Source of the DNA: Bordetella sp.
GTDB taxonomy: Bacteria > Pseudomonadota > Alphaproteobacteria > Caulobacterales > Caulobacteraceae
Length of the DNA: 64,000 bases
Assembly (NCBI GenBank): GCA_017308115.1
Contig: JAFKFS010000015.1
Coordinates: 1 to 64,000 of the forward strand
Direction of reading: 5' to 3'
A program made the translations under genes and the position numbers. Positions within the stretch are counted from its first letter, which is position 1. Each line of letters begins with the position of its first letter. Positions 44,889 to 54,515 of the stretch are shown here, one piece after another. Below the pieces are notes generated by a model that saw only the letters and a program-made list of their open reading frames with translations, was not told where the DNA came from and made no database searches.

Positions 44889-47675
44889 ATGTCCCGCCCC
44901 CTTCTAGGTTCCGCGCGCCGACTGGCCGCCGGACTGGCCGTCCTGGCCCTCGCTTCGACCAGCGCCCTGGCCCTGGATACGGCGGCTGCGCCCGTCGCCG
45001 CCGCGACGGCCGCGCCCGGACGCGCCCTGACCACGCCGATGGAAGCCTTCGGCCATGAGGTCGGCGCGGACTACCGCCTGATCACCTACACCCAGTTCGA
45101 GCGCTATCTGCACACCCTGGCCGGGCAGTCGGACCGGATGAAGCTGCTGGAGATCGGCCAATCGTCGGAAGGGCGGACCCAGTACCTCTCGGTCGTCTCC
45201 TCGTCGCAGAACCTGGCGAACATCGACCGCTATCGGGAGATCGCGCGGCGCTTGGCCAAGGCCGAGGGCGTCAGCGAGGCCGAGGCCCGCGCCCTGGCCG
45301 CCGAGGGCAAGGCCGTGGTCTGGATCGACGGCGGCCTGCACTCCACCGAGACGGTGCCGCCCCAGGCCCTGGTCGCCGCCCTGTATGAATGGCTGACCGC
45401 CGAGGACGCCGAGGCCAAACGCATCCTGGACGACGTCATCATCCTGTTCGCGCCGATGAACCCGGACGGGTGGGAGCTGGTCTCCACCTGGTACATGCGC
45501 AACCAGGACCCGCTGAAGCGCGAATACGACAGCATCCCCGTGCTGTATCAGAAGTACGTCGGCCACGATAACAACCGCGACTACTACCTGTCGGCCATGA
45601 CCGAGACGACCAACGTCAACCGGCAGTTCTTCCGCGAGTGGTTCCCCCAGATCATCTACAACCACCACCAGACGGCGCCGGCGGGGACCGTGGTCTTCAT
45701 GCCGCCGTTCCGCGACCCCTTCAACTACAACTACGACCCCCTGGTCATGAGCACCCTGTCCGAGGTCGGCGCCGCCATGCACAGCCGCCTGATCGAGGAA
45801 GGCAAGCCCGGCTCGACCATGCGCAGCGGGGCCAACTATTCGACGTGGAACAACGGGATGGAGCGCTCCGTCACCTATTTCCACAACGCCGTCGGCCTGC
45901 TGACCGAGATCACCGGCCATCCGACGCCCAGCCGGATCAGCCTGATCCCGGACAATCAGCTGCCCCGCAACGACCTGCCCATGCCGATCGCGCCCCAGAC
46001 CTGGCGCTTCGCCCAGTCGATCGAGTATTCGCAATCGATCAACCGCGCGGTGCTGAACTACGCCTCGCGCAACAAGGACCGGGTGCTGTTCAACATCTGG
46101 CGCATGGGTCAGAACGCCATCGACAAGGGCGCCGCCGACACCTGGCGCGTCACCCCCTCGGCCGTCGAGGCCCTGGAGGCGGCGGCCTCGGACAACGCCC
46201 AACAGGGGCGTCGCGGCCTCGATCCGGCGCTGTATGACTCCGTCCTGCGCGATCCGGCCCGGCGCGATCCGCGCGGTTACGTCATCCCGGCCGACCAGGC
46301 CGACCTGCCCACCGCCGTCGCCTTCCTGAACAGCCTGATCAAGACGGGCGTGGACGTGGACCGCGCGACGCGCGCCTTCACCGTCGGCGGCAAGACCTAT
46401 CCGGCGGGCTCCTATGTGGTGAGGACGGCCCAGGCCTATCGCCCGCACGTGCTGGACATGTTCGAGCCCCAGGACCACCCGCACGACCTGCAGTATCCCG
46501 GCGGCCCGCCCAAGTTGCCCTATGACGCCACCGGCTACACCCTGGCCATGCAGATGGGCGTCCAGTTCGACCGCATCCTGGACGGCTTCGAGGCGCCGAC
46601 CGAGCGCGTCGCCGACGTCATGGCGCCGCCGCCGGGCCGGATCGAGGGATCGGGCCGGGCCGGCTGGCTGATCGATCATGCGCCGATCAACGGCTACATC
46701 CTGACCAACCGCCTGCTGGCGGCAGGTCTGCCCGTCTTCTGGCAGGAGGGCGAGACCCGCGCGGGCCGCGCGACCCTGGCCCCGGGCGCACAGTGGATTC
46801 CGGCGGACGACAAGGCCCGCCCCATCGTCGAGGCGGCCGTGCGCGACCTGGGCCTGAACGCCCACGCCGTCGCCCGCGCGCCCGGCGGCGAACGGATCGC
46901 CCTGAAGCCGGTGCGCATCGGCCTGGTCGATCGCTACGGCGGCTCGATGGCGACGGGCTGGACCAAGTGGATGCTGGAGCAGTTCGAGTATCCGTTCGAG
47001 GTGGTCTATCCCCAGCGCCTCGACGCAGGCGACCTGAACAAGGATTTCGACGTCCTGCTGTTTGCCTCGGACATGATCCCGGCCGACCTGTCCGCCGCCG
47101 CCCAGCGTCCGCAACCGGCGCCGGACAGCATCCCTGCCGAATACCGCGGCTGGCTGGGCCACATCACCGCCGAGAGGACCGTGCCCCAGCTCGACGCCTT
47201 CGCGCGGGCGGGCGGCAGCGTCGTCACCATCGGCTCGGCCCACCGCTTGGCCGCCGCCATGGGCGCGCCGGTGCAGGACGTGCTGACCCGGGCCGACGGC
47301 AAGCCCCTGGCCTCCACCGACTTCTTCATCCCCGGCGCGGTGCTGAAGACCGAGGTCGACAACAGCCGCCCCCTGACCTTCGGCGCCCCGCAGCGGCTGG
47401 ACGTCTTCTTCAACCGCAATGCGGGCTTCCGTCATGCAGGCGAAGGGGCGGCGCTGGTGCGCTATCCCCAGCAGGTCGCGGTCTCCAGCGGCTGGGCCAT
47501 CGGTCCTGAAAAGCTGTCGGGCGCCGACGCCGTGCTGGACCTTGAGCACGGCCGCGGCCGCGTCATCGTCCTGGGCCCCGACGTGGTCAACCGCGCCCAG
47601 GCCCGCGCCTCCAGCCGCCTGCTGTTCAACGCCCTCTTCTACGGCCCCGCCGTGACGACGGATGCGGCGCGCTAG
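44889..47675 (+). CDS. Exported M14-family zinc carboxypeptidase, large form
   Basis: 928 residues with a signal peptide (RLAAGLAVLALASTSALA). The M14 domain is near the N-terminus: WIDGGLHSTETVPPQALVAA (HxxE zinc motif), then NPDGWELVSTW, the third-ligand region IIYNHHQTAPAGTVVFMPPF and NAVGLLTEITGHPTPSRISL (catalytic Glu). The rest (about 400-928) is a long C-terminal region, beta-rich, with WLGHITAERTVPQLDAFARA (glutamine-amidotransferase-like fold in this class) and no other obvious active site. Exported M14 proteins of this size are common in Caulobacterales and may trim periplasmic or imported peptides. Start at 44889 rather than 44724 because of the signal peptide. A strong terminator follows. 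Confidence 0.93.
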   Translation: MSRPLLGSARRLAAGLAVLALASTSALALDTAAAPVAAATAAPGRALTTPMEAFGHEVGADYRLITYTQFERYLHTLAGQSDRMKLLEIGQSSEGRTQYLSVVSSSQNLANIDRYREIARRLAKAEGVSEAEARALAAEGKAVVWIDGGLHSTETVPPQALVAALYEWLTAEDAEAKRILDDVIILFAPMNPDGWELVSTWYMRNQDPLKREYDSIPVLYQKYVGHDNNRDYYLSAMTETTNVNRQFFREWFPQIIYNHHQTAPAGTVVFMPPFRDPFNYNYDPLVMSTLSEVGAAMHSRLIEEGKPGSTMRSGANYSTWNNGMERSVTYFHNAVGLLTEITGHPTPSRISLIPDNQLPRNDLPMPIAPQTWRFAQSIEYSQSINRAVLNYASRNKDRVLFNIWRMGQNAIDKGAADTWRVTPSAVEALEAAASDNAQQGRRGLDPALYDSVLRDPARRDPRGYVIPADQADLPTAVAFLNSLIKTGVDVDRATRAFTVGGKTYPAGSYVVRTAQAYRPHVLDMFEPQDHPHDLQYPGGPPKLPYDATGYTLAMQMGVQFDRILDGFEAPTERVADVMAPPPGRIEGSGRAGWLIDHAPINGYILTNRLLAAGLPVFWQEGETRAGRATLAPGAQWIPADDKARPIVEAAVRDLGLNAHAVARAPGGERIALKPVRIGLVDRYGGSMATGWTKWMLEQFEYPFEVVYPQRLDAGDLNKDFDVLLFASDMIPADLSAAAQRPQPAPDSIPAEYRGWLGHITAERTVPQLDAFARAGGSVVTIGSAHRLAAAMGAPVQDVLTRADGKPLASTDFFIPGAVLKTEVDNSRPLTFGAPQRLDVFFNRNAGFRHAGEGAALVRYPQQVAVSSGWAIGPEKLSGADAVLDLEHGRGRVIVLGPDVVNRAQARASSRLLFNALFYGPAVTTDAAR

Positions 47676-47698
47676 GCGCGAAAAACGCTGAAATGCAG

Positions 47699-47732
47699 AA
47701 GGCCGCCCGGCGATCCGCCGGGCGGCCTTTTT
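47699..47732 (+). terminator. Rho-independent terminator of the M14 peptidase gene
   Basis: Perfect 12-bp stem ggccgcccggcg / cgccgggcggcc, three-base loop atc, then ttttt. Confidence 0.95.
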
Positions 47733-47806
47733 GTTCGCGCGACGCCGCCGCGCCCGGCGGCAAGCCGCTTCAGGCGGCCGAAAGCTCTGTCGTTGTGGGG
47801 AAATAT

Positions 47807-47881
<75 letters not shown>

Positions 47882-47919
47882 ATCGCCGAAGCGAGCGGCG
47901 AAGATATAGGGCGCGGCGC

Positions 47920-47947
47920 AAAAGAAAAGGCCCGGCGGACCGGGCCT
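47920..47947 (-). terminator. Terminator of the TraB/GumN gene
   Basis: On the minus strand: aggcccgg-tccg-ccgggcct followed by tttctttt, 28 bases after the stop at 47976. Confidence 0.85.
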
Positions 47948-47975
47948 TCGGATTTTTCTGCAAGGCCGGGAGGCG

Positions 47976-48914
47976 TCAGTCGCGGACTTCCTCGACCGTG
48001 ACGCCGCGCCTGGCGAGCATGGCCTGGACGCTGTCGGCGCCCGCCAGGTGGCCGGCGCCGACCGAGATGAAGGCTGTGCCCGAGCCGTCCAGCAGGGTCA
48101 TGATCTGGCGGGTCCAGTCGGCGTTGCGGCGGGTCAGCATGACCTCGTACATCTCGGGCGAATGCGCCTTCATCTCCTGGCCGATCAGGGCGTCCAGACC
48201 ATCGACGTCGCCCGTCGACCAGGCGCCGACCATACGCGTCATGACGACGGGCGCCTGATCGAACTCCTTCAGGCCCGAACGCAGCATGGCCAGTTGCGCC
48301 TCCTCGGACATGTCGGCGATGAAGCCGATCTGCTGCGGCATGGTCTCGAAGCCCTTGATCGGCTTGCCGGTGGCGGCGGCGCGGGCGTGCAGCACCTGGT
48401 CCCCGCCGTTCTGCGGCAGGTAACCGGCCTTGGTGATGCTGGCCATGGCCAGTTGCAGGGCCGCGAACCACGGGCGCAGAGGGTCCAACTGGGCGGCGGT
48501 CGCGCCGATCGAGCGGGCGGCGGCGTCGAGATCGGCCTGCTCATCGGCCGTCAGCAGGCTGGACAGGGGGCGGTCGGGCGAGACCCCCTTGGCCTGGATG
48601 ATCGGCACGGCGCCGGCCACGTCGTTCAGGTCGGCGATCTCGAACCAGTATTCGTCAGCGCTGGCGAAGGCGCGGTCCAGCTTGGCGCTGCCCCAGGGCG
48701 TCTCAGGCTTCAGCACATGGACGGTGCCGAACAGATAGAGGGTGGAGTCCGCATCCTTGACCACCCACAGACGCGGGCCGGACCCGGCGGGGGCGACGGC
48801 CACGGCGGCCGGATCGGCGGCGGCGGGCGCCGTCTGGGCGAAGGCGGGCGTCGTCGGCGCCAGCAGGACGGCGGCCAGGGCGGCGGCGGCGCGGCTCCAG
48901 AGTCGGCGGATCAT
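47976..48914 (-). CDS. Exported TraB/GumN-family protein
   Basis: 312 residues with a signal peptide (LWSRAAAALAAVLLAPTTPA, then FAQ). TraB/GumN motifs: STLYLFGTVHVLKPET (GTxH), EYWFEIADLN (conserved Glu), and RNADWTRQIMTLLDGSGTAF with the C-terminal ISVGAGHLAGADSV (GxxHL). The family fold is related to TIKI/EreA-like metal-dependent hydrolases; some members act as proteases on peptide ligands, but bacterial substrates are unknown. It follows the XRE/membrane pair on the same strand and has its own terminator. Confidence 0.9.
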   Translation of the reverse strand: MIRRLWSRAAAALAAVLLAPTTPAFAQTAPAAADPAAVAVAPAGSGPRLWVVKDADSTLYLFGTVHVLKPETPWGSAKLDRAFASADEYWFEIADLNDVAGAVPIIQAKGVSPDRPLSSLLTADEQADLDAAARSIGATAAQLDPLRPWFAALQLAMASITKAGYLPQNGGDQVLHARAAATGKPIKGFETMPQQIGFIADMSEEAQLAMLRSGLKEFDQAPVVMTRMVGAWSTGDVDGLDALIGQEMKAHSPEMYEVMLTRRNADWTRQIMTLLDGSGTAFISVGAGHLAGADSVQAMLARRGVTVEEVRD

Positions 48915-48953
48915 GGTCAGGCTCCCAGGAGTCGCAAGGAAAGGAAAAGGCCG

Positions 48954-49151
48954 TCAGCCTTCTTCGTCGATGAAGATGGATTCGATGGGCATCTGGAACA
49001 GCCGGGCGATCTTGAACGCCAGCGGCAGGGAGGGGTCGTAGCGGCCGGTCTCCAGCGCATTCACCGTCTGGCGCGACACGCCCAGTTCATCGGCCAGATG
49101 CGCCTGGCTCCAGTCGCGCTCGGCGCGCAGCACCTTGAGGCGGTTCTTCAC
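48954..49151 (-). CDS. XRE-family small DNA-binding regulator
   Basis: 65 residues from GTG 49151, with GAGGAGG five bases upstream. Almost the whole protein is the helix-turn-helix: NRLKVLRAERDWSQAHLADE, then LGVSRQTVNALETGRYDPSL, then PLAFKIARLFQMPIESIFI. This is the YozG/PhnF-like short Cro/CI type. It is ten bases downstream of a membrane protein gene on the same strand; this regulator-membrane-protein pairing is widespread. The palindrome at 49627 is a candidate operator. Confidence 0.93.
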   Translation of the reverse strand: MKNRLKVLRAERDWSQAHLADELGVSRQTVNALETGRYDPSLPLAFKIARLFQMPIESIFIDEEG

Positions 49152-49161
49152 GACGTCCTCC

Positions 49162-49605
49162 TCAACGACGGCCCAGCCACCACCAGGCCCAGGCCAGGCC
49201 ATAGCCGACGAGCTGGAACAGCAGAATGGCCATCATGCCGTTCAACAGCAGTTCCGGCGGCGTTTCGCCCGCCCATTGCGGCAGCACGACCTCTTCGCGC
49301 CGCAGCGACAGGACCATAAGCAGCACGGCGCCGATGGCCATGCCGCTGGTCCCGCCCCAGAACCAGGCCCACTTGTGGGCCTCGCGCGCGGCCTCGTCGA
49401 GATGACGCCACCACCAGATGCAGATCAGCAGCGCCCCCGCCATCACCAACGCCAGCATCACCGCCGTCATGGCGAAACCGGCCACGCCGGGCTGGTCGGA
49501 CAGGATCACGCCCAGAACGCCGCCGATAAGCCCCAGACCTAGAGAGACGGCGAACACCAGCAGGGCGCCGCGAATCCCAAGCGGCTTGAACGATTTGAAC
49601 GACAT
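49162..49605 (-). CDS. Membrane protein paired with an XRE regulator
   Basis: 147 residues with four likely transmembrane helices (about residues 12-35, 43-63, 80-98 and 117-138). The loop has WRHLDEAAREAHKWAWFWGG, and the C-terminus is WAWWWLGRR. No enzymatic motif. Such proteins coupled to a short Cro/CI regulator are found across bacteria, and the pair is often autoregulated. ATG 49605 chosen over 49617; a weak purine run (gagag) lies upstream. Confidence 0.82.
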   Translation of the reverse strand: MSFKSFKPLGIRGALLVFAVSLGLGLIGGVLGVILSDQPGVAGFAMTAVMLALVMAGALLICIWWWRHLDEAAREAHKWAWFWGGTSGMAIGAVLLMVLSLRREEVVLPQWAGETPPELLLNGMMAILLFQLVGYGLAWAWWWLGRR

Positions 49606-49626
49606 CGGCGCTCTCAAGCAGAAACA

Positions 49627-49642
49627 GACAAGTTTGTTTGTC
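49627..49642. promoter_or_regulatory. Candidate operator of the XRE-membrane pair
   Basis: gacaa-n6-ttgtc, an inverted repeat 21 bases before the membrane-protein start. A tgtttgtca-like repeat recurs at 49666-49674. On the minus strand, TTGACG (49658-49663) could be the -35 of the promoter, with the palindrome over the -10. Confidence 0.45.
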
Positions 49643-49685
49643 AGCCCTAGCGCAACACGTCAAGCGTGTTTGTCACCCGTCCCGG

Positions 49686-50900
49686 TCACTCCGGCGCGTT
49701 CAGCAATTCCGGGCGGCTGAGGGCGCGGGGCGACTGCTCGACGGCGGTCAGTTCGGGCAGCTCCTTGCCCTCGTGGTCGACCTTCAGGTCCTCGAAGCGG
49801 CGGGCCGAAACCATGACCTGGCTCTCCAGCGAGCCGACGAACTGGTTGTAACGGGAAACCGCCGCGTCCAGCGCCTTGCCGACCGAGGCGGCGTGGCCGC
49901 CCATGACCGACAGCCGCTTGTAGAGCTCCTTGCCCAGCCTGGCGACGTCCTCGGCGTTGCGGGCCTGCTCCTCGGCGCGCCAGCCGTAGGCCACGGCCTT
50001 GCACAGGGCGAACAGGGTGGTCGGGGTGACGATGACCACGCGCGAGGCCATGGCCGTGGTCATCAGGTCCGGCTCGTGGTCCAGGGCAGCGGCCAGGAAG
50101 GCGTCGCCGGGCACGAACATGGCGACGAAGTCGGGGCTGGGCTTGAACTGGTCCTGATAGGCCTTGGACGACAGCTGGCGGACGTGGGTCTTCATGCTGG
50201 CGGCGGTGCGCAGCGACATGGCGCGAGCCTGCGCCTCCTCGTCCCCGTCCGCCTCGTCGGCGAAGGCCAGGGAGACCTTGGCGTCGATGACGAACATGCC
50301 GCCGCCGGGCAACTTCACGATGAAGTCCGGGCGCTGCTGGCGGCCTTCATCGGTGGCCGATGAGTTCTGCTCCTCGAAGTCGAAGCGGCCGGCCATGCCC
50401 GCCGCCTCCAGCACGTTGCGGCAGGTCTGCTCGCCCCAGCGGCCGCGACGGCCGGTGTTACCCTTCAGCGCCTCGGTCAGGCGGCGCGCCTCGTCGCGGG
50501 TGGCGGTCGAGGCGGCCATCAGCAGGTTGAGCTGCTCCTTCAGGCCCCCGGTCTCGTCGGCGCGCGCCTTCTCCAGCGCCGTAACGTGTTCCTGAAACTT
50601 GGCCAGGGTCTCGGACACGGGCTTGAGCTGGGCCTCCATCCGCTCGCGCGCGACGCGGTCCTGGGCCTGGAAGGTCTCGGTGGCGCGGGCGACCAGCTTG
50701 GACGCCACGGCTTCGGCCGACTGGGAGGCCTGGGCCTTGAGGAACTCCGCCATGGAGTCCCGGCTCTCCTCCATCAGCGCCAGCCGCGCGTCGGCGGCGT
50801 CCAGCGCGCCGCGCGCCTTCTGCCAGCCCATATAGGCCCACAGGAAGCCCGCCGCGGCGACCGCGACAAAGGCCAGGAGGACGAGTTCCAGCATGTTCAT
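49686..50900 (-). CDS. rmuC: DNA recombination protein RmuC
   Basis: 404 residues. One N-terminal membrane helix (LELVLLAFVAVAAAGFLWAY), then a coiled coil (about 30-130), then the RmuC nuclease-like domain: GNTGRRGRWGEQTCRNVLEA, RQQRPDFIVKLPGGGMFVID followed by AKVSL (the D...DxK signature), and FVPGDAFLAAAL. RmuC is a membrane-associated putative nuclease that limits inversion at short inverted repeats in E. coli. It follows prfA on the same strand after 72 bases. Confidence 0.95.
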   Translation of the reverse strand: MNMLELVLLAFVAVAAAGFLWAYMGWQKARGALDAADARLALMEESRDSMAEFLKAQASQSAEAVASKLVARATETFQAQDRVARERMEAQLKPVSETLAKFQEHVTALEKARADETGGLKEQLNLLMAASTATRDEARRLTEALKGNTGRRGRWGEQTCRNVLEAAGMAGRFDFEEQNSSATDEGRQQRPDFIVKLPGGGMFVIDAKVSLAFADEADGDEEAQARAMSLRTAASMKTHVRQLSSKAYQDQFKPSPDFVAMFVPGDAFLAAALDHEPDLMTTAMASRVVIVTPTTLFALCKAVAYGWRAEEQARNAEDVARLGKELYKRLSVMGGHAASVGKALDAAVSRYNQFVGSLESQVMVSARRFEDLKVDHEGKELPELTAVEQSPRALSRPELLNAPE

Positions 50901-50972
50901 GCTCCGTTCCTAGCGGGAGTCGAAGCCAGATTAAAGCCGGGGGACGTCAGGTGCGGACGCGCCTGCGCGTCC

Positions 50973-52040
50973 TCAGCCCAGTTCGGCTTCCAGATCGGCC
51001 AGGCGGGCGGCCTGGTCCTCGGCGATCAGGGCGTTGAGCATGGGGTCGAGGTCGCCCTCGAGAATCTGCGGCAGGCTGTGCAGGGTCAGGCCGATGCGGT
51101 GATCGGTCACGCGGCCCTGCGGGAAGTTGTAGGTGCGGATGCGCTCCGAGCGATCGCCCGAGCCGACCTGAGACTTGCGCGCGTCCGAGCGGGCGGCGTC
51201 CTTGGCCTGGCGCTGCATGTCGTAGAGGCGCACGCGCAGATTCTTCATCGCCTTGTCGCGGTTGACGTGCTGCGACTTCTCGGACGAGGTCACCACGATG
51301 CCGGTCGGCAGGTGGGTGATGCGCACCGCCGAGTCCGTCTTGTTGACGTGCTGGCCGCCCGCGCCGGACGAGCGGTAGGTGTCGATGCGGATGTCCTTGT
51401 CGAGGATCTCGATCTCGACGTCCTCGACCTCGGGCAGGACGGCGACCGTGGCCGCCGAGGTGTGGATGCGGCCGCCCGCCTCGGTCGTCGGCACGCGCTG
51501 GACGCGGTGGACCCCGCTCTCGAACTTCAGACGGCCGAAGACGCCCTCGCCGCTGACGGTGGCGATGATCTCCTTATAGCCGCCGGCGTCGCCCTCGGTC
51601 GCGCTGTCGACCTCGACCCGCCAGCCGCGCGTGGAGGCGTAACGCGAATACATGCGGAACAGGTCGCCTGCGAACAGGGCCGCCTCGTCCCCGCCGGTGC
51701 CGGCGCGCACCTCCAGCACGGCCGAGGCGTTTTCATCGGCGTCGCGCGGGGCCAGCAGCAGGGCGACCTCGCGCTCCAGCCCCGGCAGGCGCTCGTTCAG
51801 GGCGTCCAGTTCGTCGGCGGCCAGGGCGGCCATTTCCGGATCGGCGGCCATGGCCCTGAGGTCGTCCGCCTCAATACGGGCGCGGGCCAGGGCCTGGACC
51901 GCGTCGGCGACCGGCTTGAGCTCGGCGTGCTCCTTCGACAGGCGCACGATCTCGGCGCCGTCGGTGGCCGCGCCCATTCTCGCCTCCACCTCGTGGAAGC
52001 GGTCGAGCACCTGATCGAGCCGGGCCTGGGGCAGTCGCAA
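50973..52040 (-). CDS. prfA: Peptide chain release factor 1
   Basis: 355 residues. The GGQ catalytic motif is in [18 protein letters not shown], and the stop-codon-reading PxT element is in [16 protein letters not shown] (RF1 form; RF2 would show SPF). It recognises UAA and UAG. The start is a TTG at 52040 with AAGGA upstream; the protein then begins [18 protein letters not shown], like other RF1s. The methyltransferase gene prmC, which often follows prfA, is absent here; rmuC takes its place. Confidence 0.96.
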   Translation of the reverse strand: MRLPQARLDQVLDRFHEVEARMGAATDGAEIVRLSKEHAELKPVADAVQALARARIEADDLRAMAADPEMAALAADELDALNERLPGLEREVALLLAPRDADENASAVLEVRAGTGGDEAALFAGDLFRMYSRYASTRGWRVEVDSATEGDAGGYKEIIATVSGEGVFGRLKFESGVHRVQRVPTTEAGGRIHTSAATVAVLPEVEDVEIEILDKDIRIDTYRSSGAGGQHVNKTDSAVRITHLPTGIVVTSSEKSQHVNRDKAMKNLRVRLYDMQRQAKDAARSDARKSQVGSGDRSERIRTYNFPQGRVTDHRIGLTLHSLPQILEGDLDPMLNALIAEDQAARLADLEAELG

Positions 52041-52226
52041 CGGCGTGTCCTTGCAGAGAAAATCGAGGGCGGAGCCTTACCCGCGACGCAGCGGCGTGTC
52101 GATGAAAACGCCTCTACACGCGCTCATGGAGCGATTGTGAACAGCCGTCACAAGCCCGTCAGCCCGGTTTCTTCGCACCTGCAAACGCCCTAGCTCCACG
52201 GAGCTGAAACGAAACGGAGACAGGGC

Positions 52227-52844
52227 ATGACCCATGAAAAGCCCCCGCAAGGGCTCTCGGCGGGCCTTGCGCCGGGCGCCGACGTCGCGCGCCTCTGCGC
52301 CCTTTACGACGGGATTCTGGCGCCGGGCGGCGCGGCCCTGAGCCCGGCCGCGGAACAGGAGCTGAAGGCTCTCGCCAAGATCTTCGACCTGGACGCCGAA
52401 CGCCCCGCCGTCGAACTGTGGCCCCGTGTCCGCGCCGTTCTGGTGCGCCAGGCGCCGCCAGAGATCGCTCCGGCGCCGGTCGAGGTCGCGCCTCGGACCG
52501 TGCTGCTGGTCGAGGACGACGCTGAGGCCGCGGCCGATCTGACCGAGGCGCTGGACGCCGCCGGGCACCGCGTGGTCGGCCCCTTCCACAGCGCCGAGGC
52601 GGCCGAGGCGGCGACCGCCCTTCACGCCATCGACCTGGCCCTGCTGGACATCAATCTGTCGGGCGAGGCGACGGGCGTGGACCTGGCGCGCAGCCTGAAA
52701 TCGCGCTGGGGCGTGCCGGTCATCTTCCTGTCCGGCGACGTGACGGCGGCGGCGCACAACGCCGAACTGGCCGCCGCCATGGTCATCAAGCCCTATAGCG
52801 GCCGCGACGTACTGGACGCCATCGCCCGTCTCGAGCTCGCCTGA
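52227..52844 (+). CDS. Response-regulator receiver protein without output domain
   Basis: 205 residues. The N-terminal 88 residues are helical and unlike known domains. The C-terminal receiver starts RTVLLVEDDAEAAADLTEAL (acidic pocket Glu96, Asp97, Asp98), has the phospho-acceptor Asp141 in LALLDINLSG, Ser169 in IFLSGDV, and Lys188 in VIKPYS, so it is complete. With no DNA-binding domain it would act through protein contact. No histidine kinase is adjacent. ATG 52227 has cggaga eight bases upstream. Confidence 0.88.
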   Translation: MTHEKPPQGLSAGLAPGADVARLCALYDGILAPGGAALSPAAEQELKALAKIFDLDAERPAVELWPRVRAVLVRQAPPEIAPAPVEVAPRTVLLVEDDAEAAADLTEALDAAGHRVVGPFHSAEAAEAATALHAIDLALLDINLSGEATGVDLARSLKSRWGVPVIFLSGDVTAAAHNAELAAAMVIKPYSGRDVLDAIARLELA

Positions 52845-52922
52845 ATCCGAAAGAACCGCCATTGCCAGGCGGACTGCGACCTGCGTCTGATGGGTTTCAT
52901 ACCCACCCGCCCGAGGCCTTGA

Positions 52923-53693
52923 ATGGACACCTTCTTCCTGTTCCTGCTGGTCGGCGTCCTGGCCCAGGCGGTCGACGGCGCCCTGGGCATGGCCTACGGC
53001 GTCATCTCCTCCTCCGTGCTGCTGGCGCTGGGCGTGCCACCGGCCACGGCCTCGGCCAGCGTCCACGCCGCCGAGGTCTTCACCACCGCCGCCTCGGCCG
53101 GAAGCCACGCCTGGCACAGGAATGTAGAGTGGCGGCTGCTGCTGCCGCTGGCCGTCGCCGGCGTGATCGGCGGCGTGCTGGGCGCCTATGTGCTGACGGG
53201 GGTGGACGCGGCCGCGATCAAGCCCTTCGTCGTCGGCTATCTGGCCCTGGTCGGCGTGTGGATTCTGTGGCGCGCGGGCCATGACGTCCGGCCGCGCCGC
53301 TTGCCCGCCTGGGTCACGGCGCCGCTGGGTCTGGTCGGCGGCTTCCTGGACGCCGTCGGCGGAGGGGGCTGGGGACCCACCGTCTCCTCCACCATGGTCG
53401 GCGCCGGGCAGGAGCCGCGCAAGGCCATCGGCACGGTGAACACCGCCGAGTTCTTCCTGACCGTCGCCGTCTCGGCCACCTTCGTCTGGGCCCTGGTCAG
53501 CGGTCACTGGAAGGAGGCCGGCGCGCTTCAGAACCACGCGGCGGCCGTCGGCGGCCTGGTGGTCGGCGGCCTGATCGCCGCCCCCTTCGCCGGCCTGATC
53601 GTCAAGAAGGTCCCGCGCAAGGCCCTGACCTATGCGGTGGGCGTCCTGCTGCTGATCCTCGCCGCCTTTCAGGGCGCGCAGATGCTGCGATGA
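52923..53693 (+). CDS. TSUP (TauE/SafE)-family exporter
   Basis: 256 residues with about eight transmembrane segments. TSUP landmarks: LLVGVLAQAVDGALGMAYGV near the start, then the duplicated unit LGLVGGFLDAVGGGGWGPTV with the glycine-rich turn and the Pro-containing ALGVPPATASASVHAAEVFT. TSUP proteins move sulphite, sulphonates or small organic acids. It lies head-to-head with the response regulator transcript and tail-to-tail with the second TSUP system. Confidence 0.92.
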   Translation: MDTFFLFLLVGVLAQAVDGALGMAYGVISSSVLLALGVPPATASASVHAAEVFTTAASAGSHAWHRNVEWRLLLPLAVAGVIGGVLGAYVLTGVDAAAIKPFVVGYLALVGVWILWRAGHDVRPRRLPAWVTAPLGLVGGFLDAVGGGGWGPTVSSTMVGAGQEPRKAIGTVNTAEFFLTVAVSATFVWALVSGHWKEAGALQNHAAAVGGLVVGGLIAAPFAGLIVKKVPRKALTYAVGVLLLILAAFQGAQMLR

Positions 53694-53696
53694 GGC

Positions 53697-54515
53697 CTAT
53701 CGGCTCCGGAACACGCGCGACGCCGTATAGCCCGTGATCGCCGCCAGCAGGACGCACAGCACGCCATAGCTCCACGGGCGGCGGTGGGCGAACTCATAGA
53801 TGTCGCGCTCCAGCCCCACCTTTTCGACGGTCAGGGTCAGGTTGGACACCGACGCCGGCGCCCCCTCCTGGAACAGCCAGACCTCGGCGTAGTATTTGCC
53901 GGTCGGCGCCACGGCGGGCAGCTTGACCTCGGCGCGGAACAGGCCCCGGTCGACGAACTCCACCCCCTTGGGATCGGTGTCGTAGAGGGCGGCCGCCTCC
54001 TTCAGCCGGATCACGGCGCGGCGCCAGTCCAGATAGTCCTCCCCCAGGCGGCTGACGACCACGTCGCGCACGCCGTAGCGGGTGACGGTGCGGGCCTCCT
54101 CCGGGGCGTCGATGCGCAGGTGGTCGACCCCCACGCCCAGACGGCGCAACTGGCCGAAGTCGGCGATGTCGCTGAGCGGCCGGGTCGAGGCGGTCATGTA
54201 GAAGCCGGGGGCCCCCTCGAACAGCACCGGACGGCTGTTCAGCCAGACCCCCATGTTGCGCGTCTTCCTGACCAGGCGGACCGGGGCGTCGGGACCGCGC
54301 ACCACCACCACCACGTCGGCGGGCGTGTCGGTCGGGTTGAACACGGCCCCATAGAGGACGATGGAGGCGCCCCGGAAACCGGAATCCACGTCCACCCGCG
54401 CGTCGGTCAGGGCGGCCGCGACCCGCACCGCCTCGGTCGTGGCGGCCGACCGCTCGATCATGATCTCGGGCGCCGTGGCCTGGGGCGGCGGTTCCGGCGG
54501 CAGGACCTGGAACAT
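53697..54515 (-). CDS. TIGR02186-family membrane protein, partner of a TSUP exporter
   Basis: 272 residues. An N-terminal signal or anchor segment and a C-terminal transmembrane helix (WSYGVLCVLLAAITGYTASR). The middle is beta-rich: FRGASIVLYGAVFNPTDTPA, then DVVVVVRGPDAPVRLVRKTR, then APTGKYYAEVWLFQEGAPAS, matching the family found next to TSUP genes in alphaproteobacteria. The gene starts in the TSUP stop (TGATG), so translation is coupled. The pairing implies a shared export function; the substrate (sulphur compound) is inferred from TSUP. Confidence 0.85.
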   Translation of the reverse strand: MFQVLPPEPPPQATAPEIMIERSAATTEAVRVAAALTDARVDVDSGFRGASIVLYGAVFNPTDTPADVVVVVRGPDAPVRLVRKTRNMGVWLNSRPVLFEGAPGFYMTASTRPLSDIADFGQLRRLGVGVDHLRIDAPEEARTVTRYGVRDVVVSRLGEDYLDWRRAVIRLKEAAALYDTDPKGVEFVDRGLFRAEVKLPAVAPTGKYYAEVWLFQEGAPASVSNLTLTVEKVGLERDIYEFAHRRPWSYGVLCVLLAAITGYTASRVFRSR

